From: Nitrospira tepida
Lineage (GTDB): Bacteria; Nitrospirota; Nitrospiria; Nitrospirales; Nitrospiraceae
Assembly (NCBI RefSeq): GCF_947241125.1
Contig: NZ_OX365700.1
Span: 2,078,001-2,142,000 of the forward strand
DNA: 64,000 nt
Direction of reading: 5' to 3'
Below, piece by piece: positions 52,242-60,289 of the stretch; position 1 is the first letter of the stretch, and each line of letters opens with the position of its first letter. A program made the position numbers and the translations under genes. Under the pieces are notes generated by a model. It searched no databases. It was given only the letters and a program-made list of their open reading frames with translations, and was not told the origin of the DNA.

Positions 52242-52982
52242 ATGGCATCGGCAACGCAACAGAATGGACAAGCAGGATCGGCGAGAAAGGAAGAGCAGGG
52301 GACGAATGGGCGGACTGGTCCAGCTGGTCAGGGAAGGAATCGCCCGATGCGCGGACGTCCCAGCCCCGAGGAACGGGCCGAGCACAACCGCGAACGGCTG
52401 CAAGATCCTCAGAGCCTGTTGCTCCTGCCGCGCACGCCCGAGGGGAGGGTTATCGTAGGGATGCTCTTCCCCCTGGATAAGGCTGTCAATCGGCTCCGGC
52501 TCAGCGCAGGACATTCCCTATCTGTCGGTGAGGTGCAGGCGCAGCTAGATCGTATCCATGAGTGGGTGCACTTGGGATACGAACTTCTGAAGGCGATGGG
52601 GGTCAGTGAGCAGGATTTCGCACCAGCGCCGGTCCTGAACTATCAGTATCGCCTCACCCTCGCCGGGCAACGGAATGCGCGGGTGATCACCCCGCGATCC
52701 GAGGAAACGAAGAAGGTGTCGCGGGTGGCGGAGAAGCTGGATGGAGTGATTCTTCACACACGGATGAGTTGCGACGATTTATCGCAGACGGAGCATCTGT
52801 TCACGAAGATTCACGAACTGATCAGGCGCCTCCACGAATTGATCGCGGATTTCTGTGCACAGGTGGAGTTGCCCTACCGAACGCCACGCGAAGCGGAGGA
52901 CTTGTTTAGCGAGCCTCCGGACCGAGGCGCTCAAACGCCCATGACGGCGGGAGGAACTGTCCCTCCTCGGATAGCGACGTAA
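52242..52982 (+). CDS. hypothetical protein following the NusA-like gene
   Basis: A 246-residue protein. Residues 1-60 are disordered and rich in Gln, Gly and Arg (AGQGRNRPMRGRPSPEERAE). Residues 70-225 are mostly helical (VGMLFPLDKAVNRLRLSAGH, LDRIHEWVHLGYELLKAMG, LFTKIHELIRRLHELIADF). ATG 52242 is selected because AGAGGAGGG lies 4-5 nt upstream; the longer open frame upstream is overlap with the previous gene. It is 26 bp behind the NusA-like gene, hence probably cotranscribed. No family is recognised; the basic N-terminus suggests nucleic-acid contact. Confidence 0.6.
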   Translation: MASATQQNGQAGSARKEEQGTNGRTGPAGQGRNRPMRGRPSPEERAEHNRERLQDPQSLLLLPRTPEGRVIVGMLFPLDKAVNRLRLSAGHSLSVGEVQAQLDRIHEWVHLGYELLKAMGVSEQDFAPAPVLNYQYRLTLAGQRNARVITPRSEETKKVSRVAEKLDGVILHTRMSCDDLSQTEHLFTKIHELIRRLHELIADFCAQVELPYRTPREAEDLFSEPPDRGAQTPMTAGGTVPPRIAT

Positions 52983-53036
52983 CCCGCACAGCACTCAACA
53001 TCGAGCCCAGGTGGTGGTGAACAAGGGGAGGAACGC

Positions 53037-54080
53037 ATGATGCGCCTTTGGATTTGCAGTTTGATGGCGATGTTGCTGGTCGGATGCGTGAGTAGTGAGG
53101 AATATGAGCGAGTCCGGACTCAGTATGAGCATCTCAAGGACGTGAAAACAGAGTGGGAAACGGAGAAGGACGATTTGCAGCAGCGCGTGGATGCGGTTCA
53201 TCGGGCCTACTCGAACGTGAGCAAGGATCAGGGCACGCTGCGGCTGCAACAGGACCAGACCAAGACAGAAGTCGCACGCGCCCGCGATGACGCCAGACTG
53301 CTCACAAGCAAACTGGCATCGCAGGAGTCTCGGGTCTCGGAGCTGGATCAAAAATTCGGCAAGGTCATGGACCAGCTCAGCTTCCTGGCGGAGACCAATG
53401 TGACGCTCACAAATCGGGTCGAATCCTTGATCGCCAAGATGGGGACCCTGATGGCCAGGATGAAGCCAGTGGCCTCGGGAGATCCGAAAGCCAAAGCTCC
53501 CGAACTACGCAAGGAGGCTGGCGCGAAGGACGGAGAAGGTCGGCCGGATGATGCGCTGCGGGAAACGGTCTCGAAGGTGGGTCCGAACACCACGGTTCCT
53601 TCGAACTCTGGGGAGGAAAGTAAGCAGACGGAGAACACCCAGTCTCCCGCCGTAGAACAGGCCATGCGGCAACTTGGAGTCAAAGCCGACCCGTCGGCCG
53701 TTGGGAGAGGAGCCGGGAAATCCGCTGCGGCCGTGAAGAACAGTCCGTTCACACCGGCGTCAAAGATCGCTCAGGGATCTGTCGATGGCAAGGGGCAGCG
53801 CTCTCCCGTGGAAACAAGCGGGAGTGCCATCCGGGATCCGGGGATCAAGAAAGGCGAACCAGAGCGGAAAGCAGGCGCCCAGGGGGCTCTGGGTCCGAGC
53901 GAGGGCACTGTGGCGGAAAGGATATCGATTCCGACCGAGACGTCTGGTTCACGGATTGGTCCTCCAGCGGAGCCTCTTGCCGCACCGCCACCTGGGACAC
54001 TGACCTTCTCGCCTCAGCCGGCTGCCGACACCACCGTCCCGGAAAAAGGGGAGAAGAAGGGTGATGGCAAAGCGAGATAA
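53037..54080 (+). CDS. coiled-coil lipoprotein
   Basis: A 347-residue protein with lipobox MLLVG-C at residues 13-17. A long coiled coil follows (about 20-140: YEHLKDVKTEWETEKDDLQQ, LTSKLASQESRVSELDQKF). The last 200 residues are Ser/Pro/Gly/Lys-rich and disordered. GGGGAGG precedes ATG 53037; the next codon is also ATG. It is likely anchored in the outer membrane and may bridge the periplasm in the transfer machinery. The 3' end overlaps the next gene by about 17 bp. Confidence 0.65.
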   Translation: MMRLWICSLMAMLLVGCVSSEEYERVRTQYEHLKDVKTEWETEKDDLQQRVDAVHRAYSNVSKDQGTLRLQQDQTKTEVARARDDARLLTSKLASQESRVSELDQKFGKVMDQLSFLAETNVTLTNRVESLIAKMGTLMARMKPVASGDPKAKAPELRKEAGAKDGEGRPDDALRETVSKVGPNTTVPSNSGEESKQTENTQSPAVEQAMRQLGVKADPSAVGRGAGKSAAAVKNSPFTPASKIAQGSVDGKGQRSPVETSGSAIRDPGIKKGEPERKAGAQGALGPSEGTVAERISIPTETSGSRIGPPAEPLAAPPPGTLTFSPQPAADTTVPEKGEKKGDGKAR

Positions 54081-54543
54081 GAAGGACATCGACTTTCTGA
54101 GTACGCAGAGTTATCCCGGTCGAGAGGTCGAGGCGTTAGGGCTGGTCGTGGAGATCCACACGGTGGGATTGGGCACGTTTCGCGACTATATCGCGCGGAT
54201 TATGGACATCTTGGGTGGCCGGGTGAACACCTACGATAAGCCGGCTCGCAAGGCCATGGAGAAGGTGTTCGATAGTCTGCAGGACCAGGCTGGGGCTCTC
54301 GGTGCTGATGCGGTGATCGGGGTGGCGGTGGAAGTCTCACCGGTTCCCTTCAAAGGGATGGCCATGACCCAGGTCTTGGGATTTGGAACGGCGGTGCGAT
54401 TTCTCAGGAAGGAAGTAAGTGAGTTTGAAGGAAGGGACGGTGTGCTCCCGCTGTCGGAGGAGTCCAAACGAGTCGTGAGTGAGATGACGGCTCGTTCCGG
54501 ACGAGCGGTGGCGCGACCGACGATACCGATTCTGAAAAGCTAG
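54064..54543 (+). CDS. YbjQ-family (UPF0145-like) protein
   Basis: A 159-residue protein matching the YbjQ fold: FLSTQSYPGREVEALGLVVE, GLGTFRDYIARIMDILGG, AGALGADAVIGVAVEVSPVP and QVLGFGTAVRFL. YbjQ proteins form beta-rich pentamers of unknown function, often called heavy-metal-binding by similarity. It overlaps the lipoprotein gene and precedes traN by 11 bp. GTG 54061 is an alternative start. A YbjQ gene within a transfer operon is unusual. Confidence 0.75.
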   Translation: MAKRDKKDIDFLSTQSYPGREVEALGLVVEIHTVGLGTFRDYIARIMDILGGRVNTYDKPARKAMEKVFDSLQDQAGALGADAVIGVAVEVSPVPFKGMAMTQVLGFGTAVRFLRKEVSEFEGRDGVLPLSEESKRVVSEMTARSGRAVARPTIPILKS

Positions 54544-54554
54544 GGAAGGGGTCG

Positions 54555-56597
54555 ATGCCGCGCGTTCCGTTCCAATTCGTCGAGGTGATGCCGTCGTCGG
54601 CGGCCAGACCGCTCAGTCGATCGAGATGGCTCATGATTGTTGCGGCGCTGTCGGTAAGCTGTGCTGCGGCCTTGGTGAGACCGGCCACGGCGGCGGGGCC
54701 ATGCGACAGCGTCGCCGATGCGTATGCACGGGCTCAATGTGTGTTGGGCGAGATGCAAGCTGCTGGTTCGGTCAGCCCTGGAAACTTGGCGCCGAATATG
54801 ACGCAGACGCCTCAGTACGGCGGGGCTACCAGCTGTACAACCTCCGGCTGTTCGGGAGCGTCGCAGGAAGGGTATTTCAGCAACACGGGAGATATTGGCT
54901 CTCTCAATTCGGATTCCTCCAACGCGACGTTGACGGATCCAACGTATTCGACGCTCCAGGGGCAGAAATCGTCCAAAGATGGATGGGATGTGAGCACAAC
55001 CGCTCCGGTCAAGACCGCCGAGGCGGTGGCCTCCAGCATCACTCCGTCACCAGGACTCAGCGCGACCTGTGTGGACGTCCCGACCTGTATCGAATGGGTT
55101 CCTGGCCCGCCCTCCATCCAGACCTGCCAAGTCCCCGGGATAGCCGAAACCATGTGCTACAGAACCTGGTCTCCTTCGTTGACGGCGGCAGCCTGTTCCG
55201 CGCCCCCGAATGGGACGCCTCCGGTGGATACCGAGACCTTATTCGACGGCTGCTCGCCCTACCAAGCGTTGGCGACGAGTGGACAAGCGACGCAGAAGTC
55301 AGAGACCTGTTTGGATAATGCCACACGCACGGTGACATGCTCAGACCCGACAGGGGCCGCGATCGGGACGGGTGGCGGCTGGGGAGGGTCTCACGATCAC
55401 ACTCCCGGGATGTCGCAAGCGTGGTACGGCATCAATTATGTGATTCCGACTCCCAACGGCACAGGAGGCTACACGTTGAAATTCAGTTTCTCCGGGAATG
55501 CTGTCGGAGAAAACAAGTACGGCTGTACGAACGCGAGCGGGAGTGCCGGAACGGTGGTGGTGTCAGAAGGTGGGGCAACCTCGATGACAGGCAGGCCGCC
55601 TTTTTGTAATCGTAAGTGTGGCTGCTGGGGCAACGGGATGACGTTTGTCCTGGGAACGGCGATCTGGACGGGACCGACGACGTTTCAGATTCCATTTACC
55701 TTTTGGTGGGAGGCCCATGCCTATAGCGTCACGATCACGGGTGGGCTCACGTGGCAAAGCTATAACGTGAGTCCGCAGTCCGGGTGCTGGAATGAGCAGC
55801 AGACCTGGCAGATTCAGAACCAGGCTCCCGATACCTGCCAATCGTATGTGGCGGCGGGCTGTACGCAGATCGGGTCGAGTTGCTCGCAATTCAATACCAC
55901 CACCGGGACCTGCGAGATGTACACCAACACCTATTCCTGTGCGTCGACGCCCGTGTGCGACAAGACCGTCACGATGAAGCAATGCACTCAATGCGGAACG
56001 CCTGGGAGCTATGTGCCGTTTTGTGTGAATACGTCCACGCCGCCGGACCAATCTCTGGCTCTGTCCGCCACGTATCTCCAGCTGATCAAAGACGTCGAGA
56101 ACGACTGGGATACGAGCAGTTTGCGAGTCTTCAACGGAACGAGGATGGCCTGCGATTACAGCACCATTGCGTCCGTGCTGATCAACTGTTGTGACGCGAG
56201 CGACCCGAGCAAATTGTTGGGAACCTGTTCGGACGAGGAGATTCAACTCGCAAAGGATCGGCAGTTGTACAAGGCCCACTACGTCGGCGATCGCTGCGTC
56301 GAGTGGATCAGCTTCGGGCTGGGAAAGGTCTGCATCCGAAAGGAGCAGGTGTTTTGTGATTTCAAGTCGGAACTGGCCCGCATTGTCCAGGAACAAGGCC
56401 GCGCCCAAATCGGTTGGCCCTGGGGTTCCGCCGATGCGCCAGAGTGTAGTGGGTTCAGCATCACGCAATTCTCCTCGTTGAATTTCGCCGCCATGGACTT
56501 TACCGAGTGGTACGTGCACGTCAGCGCGAATATCGATCCGGCGGCCGTGGCTTCCGACATGAACGCGAAGATTTGCGCCTACAGCGGAAAGTGCTAG
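54555..56597 (+). CDS. traN: TraN, outer-membrane mating-pair stabilisation protein
   Basis: A 680-residue Cys-rich exported protein. A signal peptide begins about residue 25 (WLMIVAALSVSCAAALVRPA). The conserved TraN tail is seen in MACDYSTIASVLINCCDASD, RCVEWISFGLGKVCIRKEQV, FCDFKSELARIVQEQGRAQI and the GWPWGSADAPECSGFSITQF stretch. The middle, with Gly/Thr/Asn-rich beta segments, is the receptor-contacting variable part in this family. It follows AGGGAAGGGG. It lies 11 kb from traU, unlike the F order (traU-trbC-traN). Confidence 0.92.
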   Translation: MPRVPFQFVEVMPSSAARPLSRSRWLMIVAALSVSCAAALVRPATAAGPCDSVADAYARAQCVLGEMQAAGSVSPGNLAPNMTQTPQYGGATSCTTSGCSGASQEGYFSNTGDIGSLNSDSSNATLTDPTYSTLQGQKSSKDGWDVSTTAPVKTAEAVASSITPSPGLSATCVDVPTCIEWVPGPPSIQTCQVPGIAETMCYRTWSPSLTAAACSAPPNGTPPVDTETLFDGCSPYQALATSGQATQKSETCLDNATRTVTCSDPTGAAIGTGGGWGGSHDHTPGMSQAWYGINYVIPTPNGTGGYTLKFSFSGNAVGENKYGCTNASGSAGTVVVSEGGATSMTGRPPFCNRKCGCWGNGMTFVLGTAIWTGPTTFQIPFTFWWEAHAYSVTITGGLTWQSYNVSPQSGCWNEQQTWQIQNQAPDTCQSYVAAGCTQIGSSCSQFNTTTGTCEMYTNTYSCASTPVCDKTVTMKQCTQCGTPGSYVPFCVNTSTPPDQSLALSATYLQLIKDVENDWDTSSLRVFNGTRMACDYSTIASVLINCCDASDPSKLLGTCSDEEIQLAKDRQLYKAHYVGDRCVEWISFGLGKVCIRKEQVFCDFKSELARIVQEQGRAQIGWPWGSADAPECSGFSITQFSSLNFAAMDFTEWYVHVSANIDPAAVASDMNAKICAYSGKC

Positions 56598-56615
56598 CGC
56601 AGAGGCCAAAACGGC

Positions 56616-57170
56616 ATGGTGCATATAGTTCTGGTTGGCGCGCTCCTGGTCATTGCGCTGGTTCCAATAGGAGCCGAAGCAATCGGCGGATCACCCCTCA
56701 GCGGGGACACCTACTGGTATCTGAACCATCGCTGCATTCAGGAGGCCGCGCACCGATACCAAGTCTCGCCTGTTCTGCTCGAAGCGATCGTGCACGTGGA
56801 GAGCGAAGGGAATCCCTTTGCGGTCGGGGTCAATCGCCAAGGCGAGGGTGAGTCGCGCGGCAGGCTGTCCTATACACAAGCGGCGGAGCTGGTCAGTCGC
56901 TTATGGCAGCAGGGCGCCAATTTTGATGTGGGACTGGGGCAGATCAACAGTCGCAATCTGGAACAGTATCGCGTGCATCCCGTCTATCTTCTGGATCCCT
57001 GTGTCAATTTGCAGTGGGCGGCGTTCGTGCTCCGGCAGAAGCTCGATCTGTTTGGAAACAATTGGGTCGCGATCGGACGGTATAACGGTTCGAAGCGGCT
57101 GACTCAGTATGTGTGGAAAGTCTATCGCTCGCTTGTTGATCTGGAACAGGTGAGGAAGACACGCCGATGA
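56616..57170 (+). CDS. lytic transglycosylase (SLT domain, VirB1-like)
   Basis: A 184-residue exported protein with an N-terminal signal (MVHIVLVGALLVIALVPIGA). The SLT fold is clear: AAHRYQVSPVLLEAIVHVES with catalytic Glu 62, the motif FDVGLGQINSRNL, and the end WVAIGRYNGSKRLTQYVWKV. It opens the peptidoglycan for the transfer apparatus, the role of VirB1/F orf169 proteins. It is 18 bp behind traN. The 57171-57365 interval after it has no clear gene. Confidence 0.9.
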   Translation: MVHIVLVGALLVIALVPIGAEAIGGSPLSGDTYWYLNHRCIQEAAHRYQVSPVLLEAIVHVESEGNPFAVGVNRQGEGESRGRLSYTQAAELVSRLWQQGANFDVGLGQINSRNLEQYRVHPVYLLDPCVNLQWAAFVLRQKLDLFGNNWVAIGRYNGSKRLTQYVWKVYRSLVDLEQVRKTRR

Positions 57171-57365
57171 CTTGCGAGCAAGCGGGTCTTGCTCCTGCAC
57201 CTCCCGGACGGGTTTGAACAGCTCCAGCATACGGTCGCCCCTGTGTGCGGGACACTCACCAATCGTAGCGAGTCGCTGGGAGCATTTCATATACATTCGG
57301 GAATGAAATTGAATGGTTGAACAGTGGCTGGTGGCTGTCGAGGCGGGTCGGTGGAAGACGCGGAC

Positions 57366-57782
57366 GTGAAGGTCGTTGCGATCGAGGCGGTTCCGGGCCA
57401 TGAGAATCGGGTGATGCGATATTTGCAGCAACTTCACACCGCACGGATGACTGAACTCGTGAAGGGCTATGTGGTGTGCGAGTTGGATCGGACAAAGATT
57501 GAGGCGGTGTCGAAGTTTCCTGGTGTCAGGAGAGTGATGCCGATCGAGGATCTGTGCGATGCGGGAGCGTTAGGCGCACCTCCCAGTGCTCGTGAGGAGA
57601 CGTTCGTTCCAGGAGACCTCGTGCGCATCGCCCATTGGCCGAGTGCGCCCGTGATCGGGTTCCTACGAGAGTGGGACGGGGAACAGGGGGTGGTGGACGT
57701 AGCCCTGTTCGGGCGAGCGATTCCCGTCCTCGTGACGCGGCCAGCGATTGAACCTGTTCCGTTGCCCGAACAATGGGCCTAG
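57366..57782 (+). CDS. NusG/RfaH-like transcription elongation factor
   Basis: A 138-residue protein. The N-terminal part, VVAIEAVPGHENRVMRYLQQ, LVKGYVVCELDRTKIEAVSK and FPGVRRVMPIEDL, matches the NGN domain of NusG. The C-terminal 55 residues (PGDLVRIAHWPSAPVIGFLR, VVDVALFGRAIPVLVTR) match its KOW domain. RfaH/ActX-type paralogues on conjugative plasmids act as antiterminators for long operons. GTG 57366 makes the usual NusG-like start; GTG 57351 and 57324 are alternatives. It lies 3 bp before the HD-domain gene. With the NusA-like gene at 51589 it may control elongation through the transfer operons. Confidence 0.75.
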   Translation: MKVVAIEAVPGHENRVMRYLQQLHTARMTELVKGYVVCELDRTKIEAVSKFPGVRRVMPIEDLCDAGALGAPPSAREETFVPGDLVRIAHWPSAPVIGFLREWDGEQGVVDVALFGRAIPVLVTRPAIEPVPLPEQWA

Positions 57783-57785
57783 CCC

Positions 57786-59123
57786 GTGGTGAACCGATGG
57801 CTGAGTGCGGTGGTAACCCGATTGGGATGGAAGCAATCAGTCAGCGTGGCGGCGCCACAGCCTCGTGTGCCCGACCCGATTCAAATCGATTTGTCCGACC
57901 TGGCCAAGAACCTGTGGCTACCTTTGAACGTTGATTTCATGCGGATCGAGGTCGCGCCGGAGGAGGGTCAGGCGAACGATCGGGCCATGGAGGCCGAATC
58001 GGACGCGGCTCAGCCTGGTGATACTCCTGAAGCGAAGGAGGGCGCCTCTTCCGACATGCCTCCGAATCAATCCCGATCTGTGAGCCAGCCTCTCCGACCG
58101 GAAGGCCTTCAGTCCTCCGCCCTGGTGCGGGATCTACTGGTACCGTATCAGGCCATCCTCGAGGCACAGCGTGTGTGGGTGCCTATCCTGGAAATGGTGA
58201 AGGTGCTGGAGCAGTACGGGCACTGTCCGTCAGTGGTTGTCACTGCGCCAGAGAAGGATGAGGAACACAGCGATCTATACAGTATCCGCGACACATTGGC
58301 GAGAGTGACGCTGAAGGAGCACACCCATCGCGTTACGCTGCTGGCGATGAAGAGTCTCAAGGAAACCTATCGCGACTATGAGCCGCTGGTCCCGAAGATG
58401 CTGATGGCCGCGCTGGGCCATGATCTGGGAAAGATTCCGGTGTTCCGCGCGAGCGGGATCTACACGATGGGTGACCATCCCGCTGTGAGCGCGATGAAGG
58501 TGCAGGAACTCTTCGCAGGCTCCGACATTCCGTGGCTGAAGGAGTCGTTGGATGCGATCCGAGGACATCATCGAGCGAGTAAAGACCAGTTCGACGCTCT
58601 CCTGCGGCAGGCGGACGGACGGGCGCGAGAATTGGAGGTGGCTGCCTTCTCCAAGGAATTGAAAGTGCAGCCGTGGGAAAGCTGGTTTTCGGTTCCCCGC
58701 TTGCTGGAACTGATGGAGCCGAAGATCAACCAGCTCCAGCGGGGCGGGAGGTGGTCCGCCATCTCCATCAAGGATACGGTCTACGCGCATCCTGACCTGC
58801 TCCTCGACGCGGCCCGGCGCCTCTCCGCGGAGCGCAAGGTGGTGGATCTCTCTTTGATCCGGCTTTCCGATCGCGAGAAGGCCTTGCGCCGCATCGTCGA
58901 TGAAGTACGGCGTGCTGACGTCCTTGCAGTACCGATCGGGGAGGGATTCTATGGGCGGAGCTATCAGATCATCATGAACAATCCGAGACGGAGAAATACG
59001 CTCCCACCTCGTAATTACTTTGTCCCGATCAAGCTGGAAGTCTTCAACGTGCCGGCGTCGGATCTGGAGGCCCGCAAGTCCGGTATCCTCCAAATCGTTG
59101 TCGAACTGCGGGCGATCTCGTAG
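57786..59123 (+). CDS. HD-domain phosphohydrolase-like protein
   Basis: A 445-residue protein with an HD domain in its centre: HTHRVTLLAMKSLKETYR, then MLMAALGHDLGKIPVFR (the HD pair) and later DAIRGHHRASKDQFDAL. The N-terminal 130 residues are acidic and Pro-rich, and the C-terminal 150 residues are unassigned. HD proteins hydrolyse phosphates of nucleotides or signalling molecules. The MOB-H relaxases also carry an HD-like motif, but the other relaxase features were not seen here. The start is GTG 57786 or 57789. It lies between the NusG-like gene and two membrane proteins, so a transfer-linked role is likely but undefined. Confidence 0.7.
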   Translation: MVNRWLSAVVTRLGWKQSVSVAAPQPRVPDPIQIDLSDLAKNLWLPLNVDFMRIEVAPEEGQANDRAMEAESDAAQPGDTPEAKEGASSDMPPNQSRSVSQPLRPEGLQSSALVRDLLVPYQAILEAQRVWVPILEMVKVLEQYGHCPSVVVTAPEKDEEHSDLYSIRDTLARVTLKEHTHRVTLLAMKSLKETYRDYEPLVPKMLMAALGHDLGKIPVFRASGIYTMGDHPAVSAMKVQELFAGSDIPWLKESLDAIRGHHRASKDQFDALLRQADGRARELEVAAFSKELKVQPWESWFSVPRLLELMEPKINQLQRGGRWSAISIKDTVYAHPDLLLDAARRLSAERKVVDLSLIRLSDREKALRRIVDEVRRADVLAVPIGEGFYGRSYQIIMNNPRRRNTLPPRNYFVPIKLEVFNVPASDLEARKSGILQIVVELRAIS

Positions 59124-59138
59124 GAGTACCCGCTGGCC

Positions 59139-59390
59139 ATGGAGAATCTCATCGATTATCTGAACCCGCTCTCCTATATGACGCTAGAAGAATATTTGGC
59201 CTGGTGGAACTGGGTCTTTGCGACTTTGTTCCGGGGTGTGGTGGCGCGAGTGTTGGCGGTGACGTGTCTCGGATTCGCGTTCTGGTACGGGGCCTACAAA
59301 CAACGGTTAGCAATCGGCATCTTCTTCTACGCGCTGACGATCCTGCTTGCCTATGTGAATTCGGTCGTCCGATTCTTCGGCGGGGGGTGA
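59139..59390 (+). CDS. small membrane protein
   Basis: An 83-residue protein with two hydrophobic segments (VVARVLAVTCLGFAFWYG and LAIGIFFYALTILLAYVNSV). AGGAG lies about 12 nt before ATG 59139. It is 3 bp from the next gene, with which it probably functions. It could be an inner-membrane partner of the coupling or transfer complex. No family is recognised. Confidence 0.6.
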   Translation: MENLIDYLNPLSYMTLEEYLAWWNWVFATLFRGVVARVLAVTCLGFAFWYGAYKQRLAIGIFFYALTILLAYVNSVVRFFGGG

Positions 59391-59393
59391 ACG

Positions 59394-60128
59394 ATGGAGA
59401 AAGGGGGACGTCCGGGGCCATTGTTCGCAGAGGGTATGGCTAGGGCCAAGCCCCGGAGCCTCATCGAGGCGATCTCCGAGATTCAGATTCTCGCGACGGT
59501 CGTCAAGACGGGGCGGGAGATTCCTGAGAACTATCTCTTGCTGGACCGGCGGATCGCGTATTTTGAAGTGGGAGTGAAAGGGGCACTGGCCGATGGTTTG
59601 ATCAGCGCCTTGTTCGTCCCGGTGAGCATGGGGGTGTTGTCGAACCTCGTGCCGATCTTCGGCACGCTCAGCCCGAGCTTATTTGATCAGCTCTTCTCCG
59701 TCCTGATCGCGATGGCGTACGGATTGGGCTACAACGTCATGATCGGGGTCAATCTGGGCAACTGCTACTATGGGAAGGCGTGCCGGCAAGCCATCGACAG
59801 CATTTACAGCGCGATGGTCACGTTCAACATCTTGAAGGTGATCCTGGTTTTTCTGCTCTTCCACGGATTGCACGGATTGCTCACGCCGCATTGGGTGCAT
59901 GCCAAAGCCGAACAGTTGTGGCCGGCGTGGCGGGTTCTTATGAATCAGGCTACGGCACTGGAGGTGCAAACGTGGATCCTGAATGTCCGCGAGGTGCTCC
60001 TTCTGTCGAGCTGGTTCGTTGTCTTCAGTACGGCTGTCTCGCTCATCATCCCGCGGATCTTGTTCGTGCGCGGCTCGAAGCAGGCGGAGCTCGAGCATCG
60101 CCGCAACATGCTCTACGACGGATACTGA
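59394..60128 (+). CDS. polytopic inner-membrane protein
   Basis: A 244-residue protein with a cytoplasmic N-terminus (LIEAISEIQILATVVKTGRE) and about four membrane helices (LADGLISALFVPVSMGVL, LFSVLIAMAYGLGYNVMIGV, ILKVILVFLLFHGLHGLL, LLSSWFVVFSTAVSLIIPRI), ending in a basic tail. It might be a transfer-associated protein that pairs with a TraD-type coupling protein outside the window. No family is recognised. It is the last rightward gene before the AT-richer helicase gene. Confidence 0.6.
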   Translation: MEKGGRPGPLFAEGMARAKPRSLIEAISEIQILATVVKTGREIPENYLLLDRRIAYFEVGVKGALADGLISALFVPVSMGVLSNLVPIFGTLSPSLFDQLFSVLIAMAYGLGYNVMIGVNLGNCYYGKACRQAIDSIYSAMVTFNILKVILVFLLFHGLHGLLTPHWVHAKAEQLWPAWRVLMNQATALEVQTWILNVREVLLLSSWFVVFSTAVSLIIPRILFVRGSKQAELEHRRNMLYDGY

Positions 60129-60139
60129 GTAGGTATGCG

Positions 60140-60289
60140 ATGGTGCCAAAGCCGGATTTGATTTGGGGCCAATTCAGCATCCTCAATGCTGACCCTGGTT
60201 TCACAGGTCTTATTTCAGAAACTCAACAACTTGCCATCCTAGAGGGAGTGAGATCGAGTGAGACGGAATCTTTAAGATTTCATCCTTAG
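60140..60289 (+). pseudogene. short frame, possibly the 5' stump of a lost gene
   Basis: ATG 60140 with GAGTAGG upstream begins MVPKPDLIWGQFSILNADPG and stops at 60289, overlapping the end of the helicase gene from the other strand. The start looks like a normal gene beginning 11 bp after the previous stop, but the frame ends after 49 residues where base composition shifts. It may be a transfer gene truncated when the defence-like locus was inserted, or it may be fortuitous. Confidence 0.3.

Noticed and set aside
57786-59123. HD-domain protein as the element's relaxase.
   Set aside because: Only the HD motif is visible. No further MOB-H features or nicking-site context were recognised, so the call stays at HD-domain protein.
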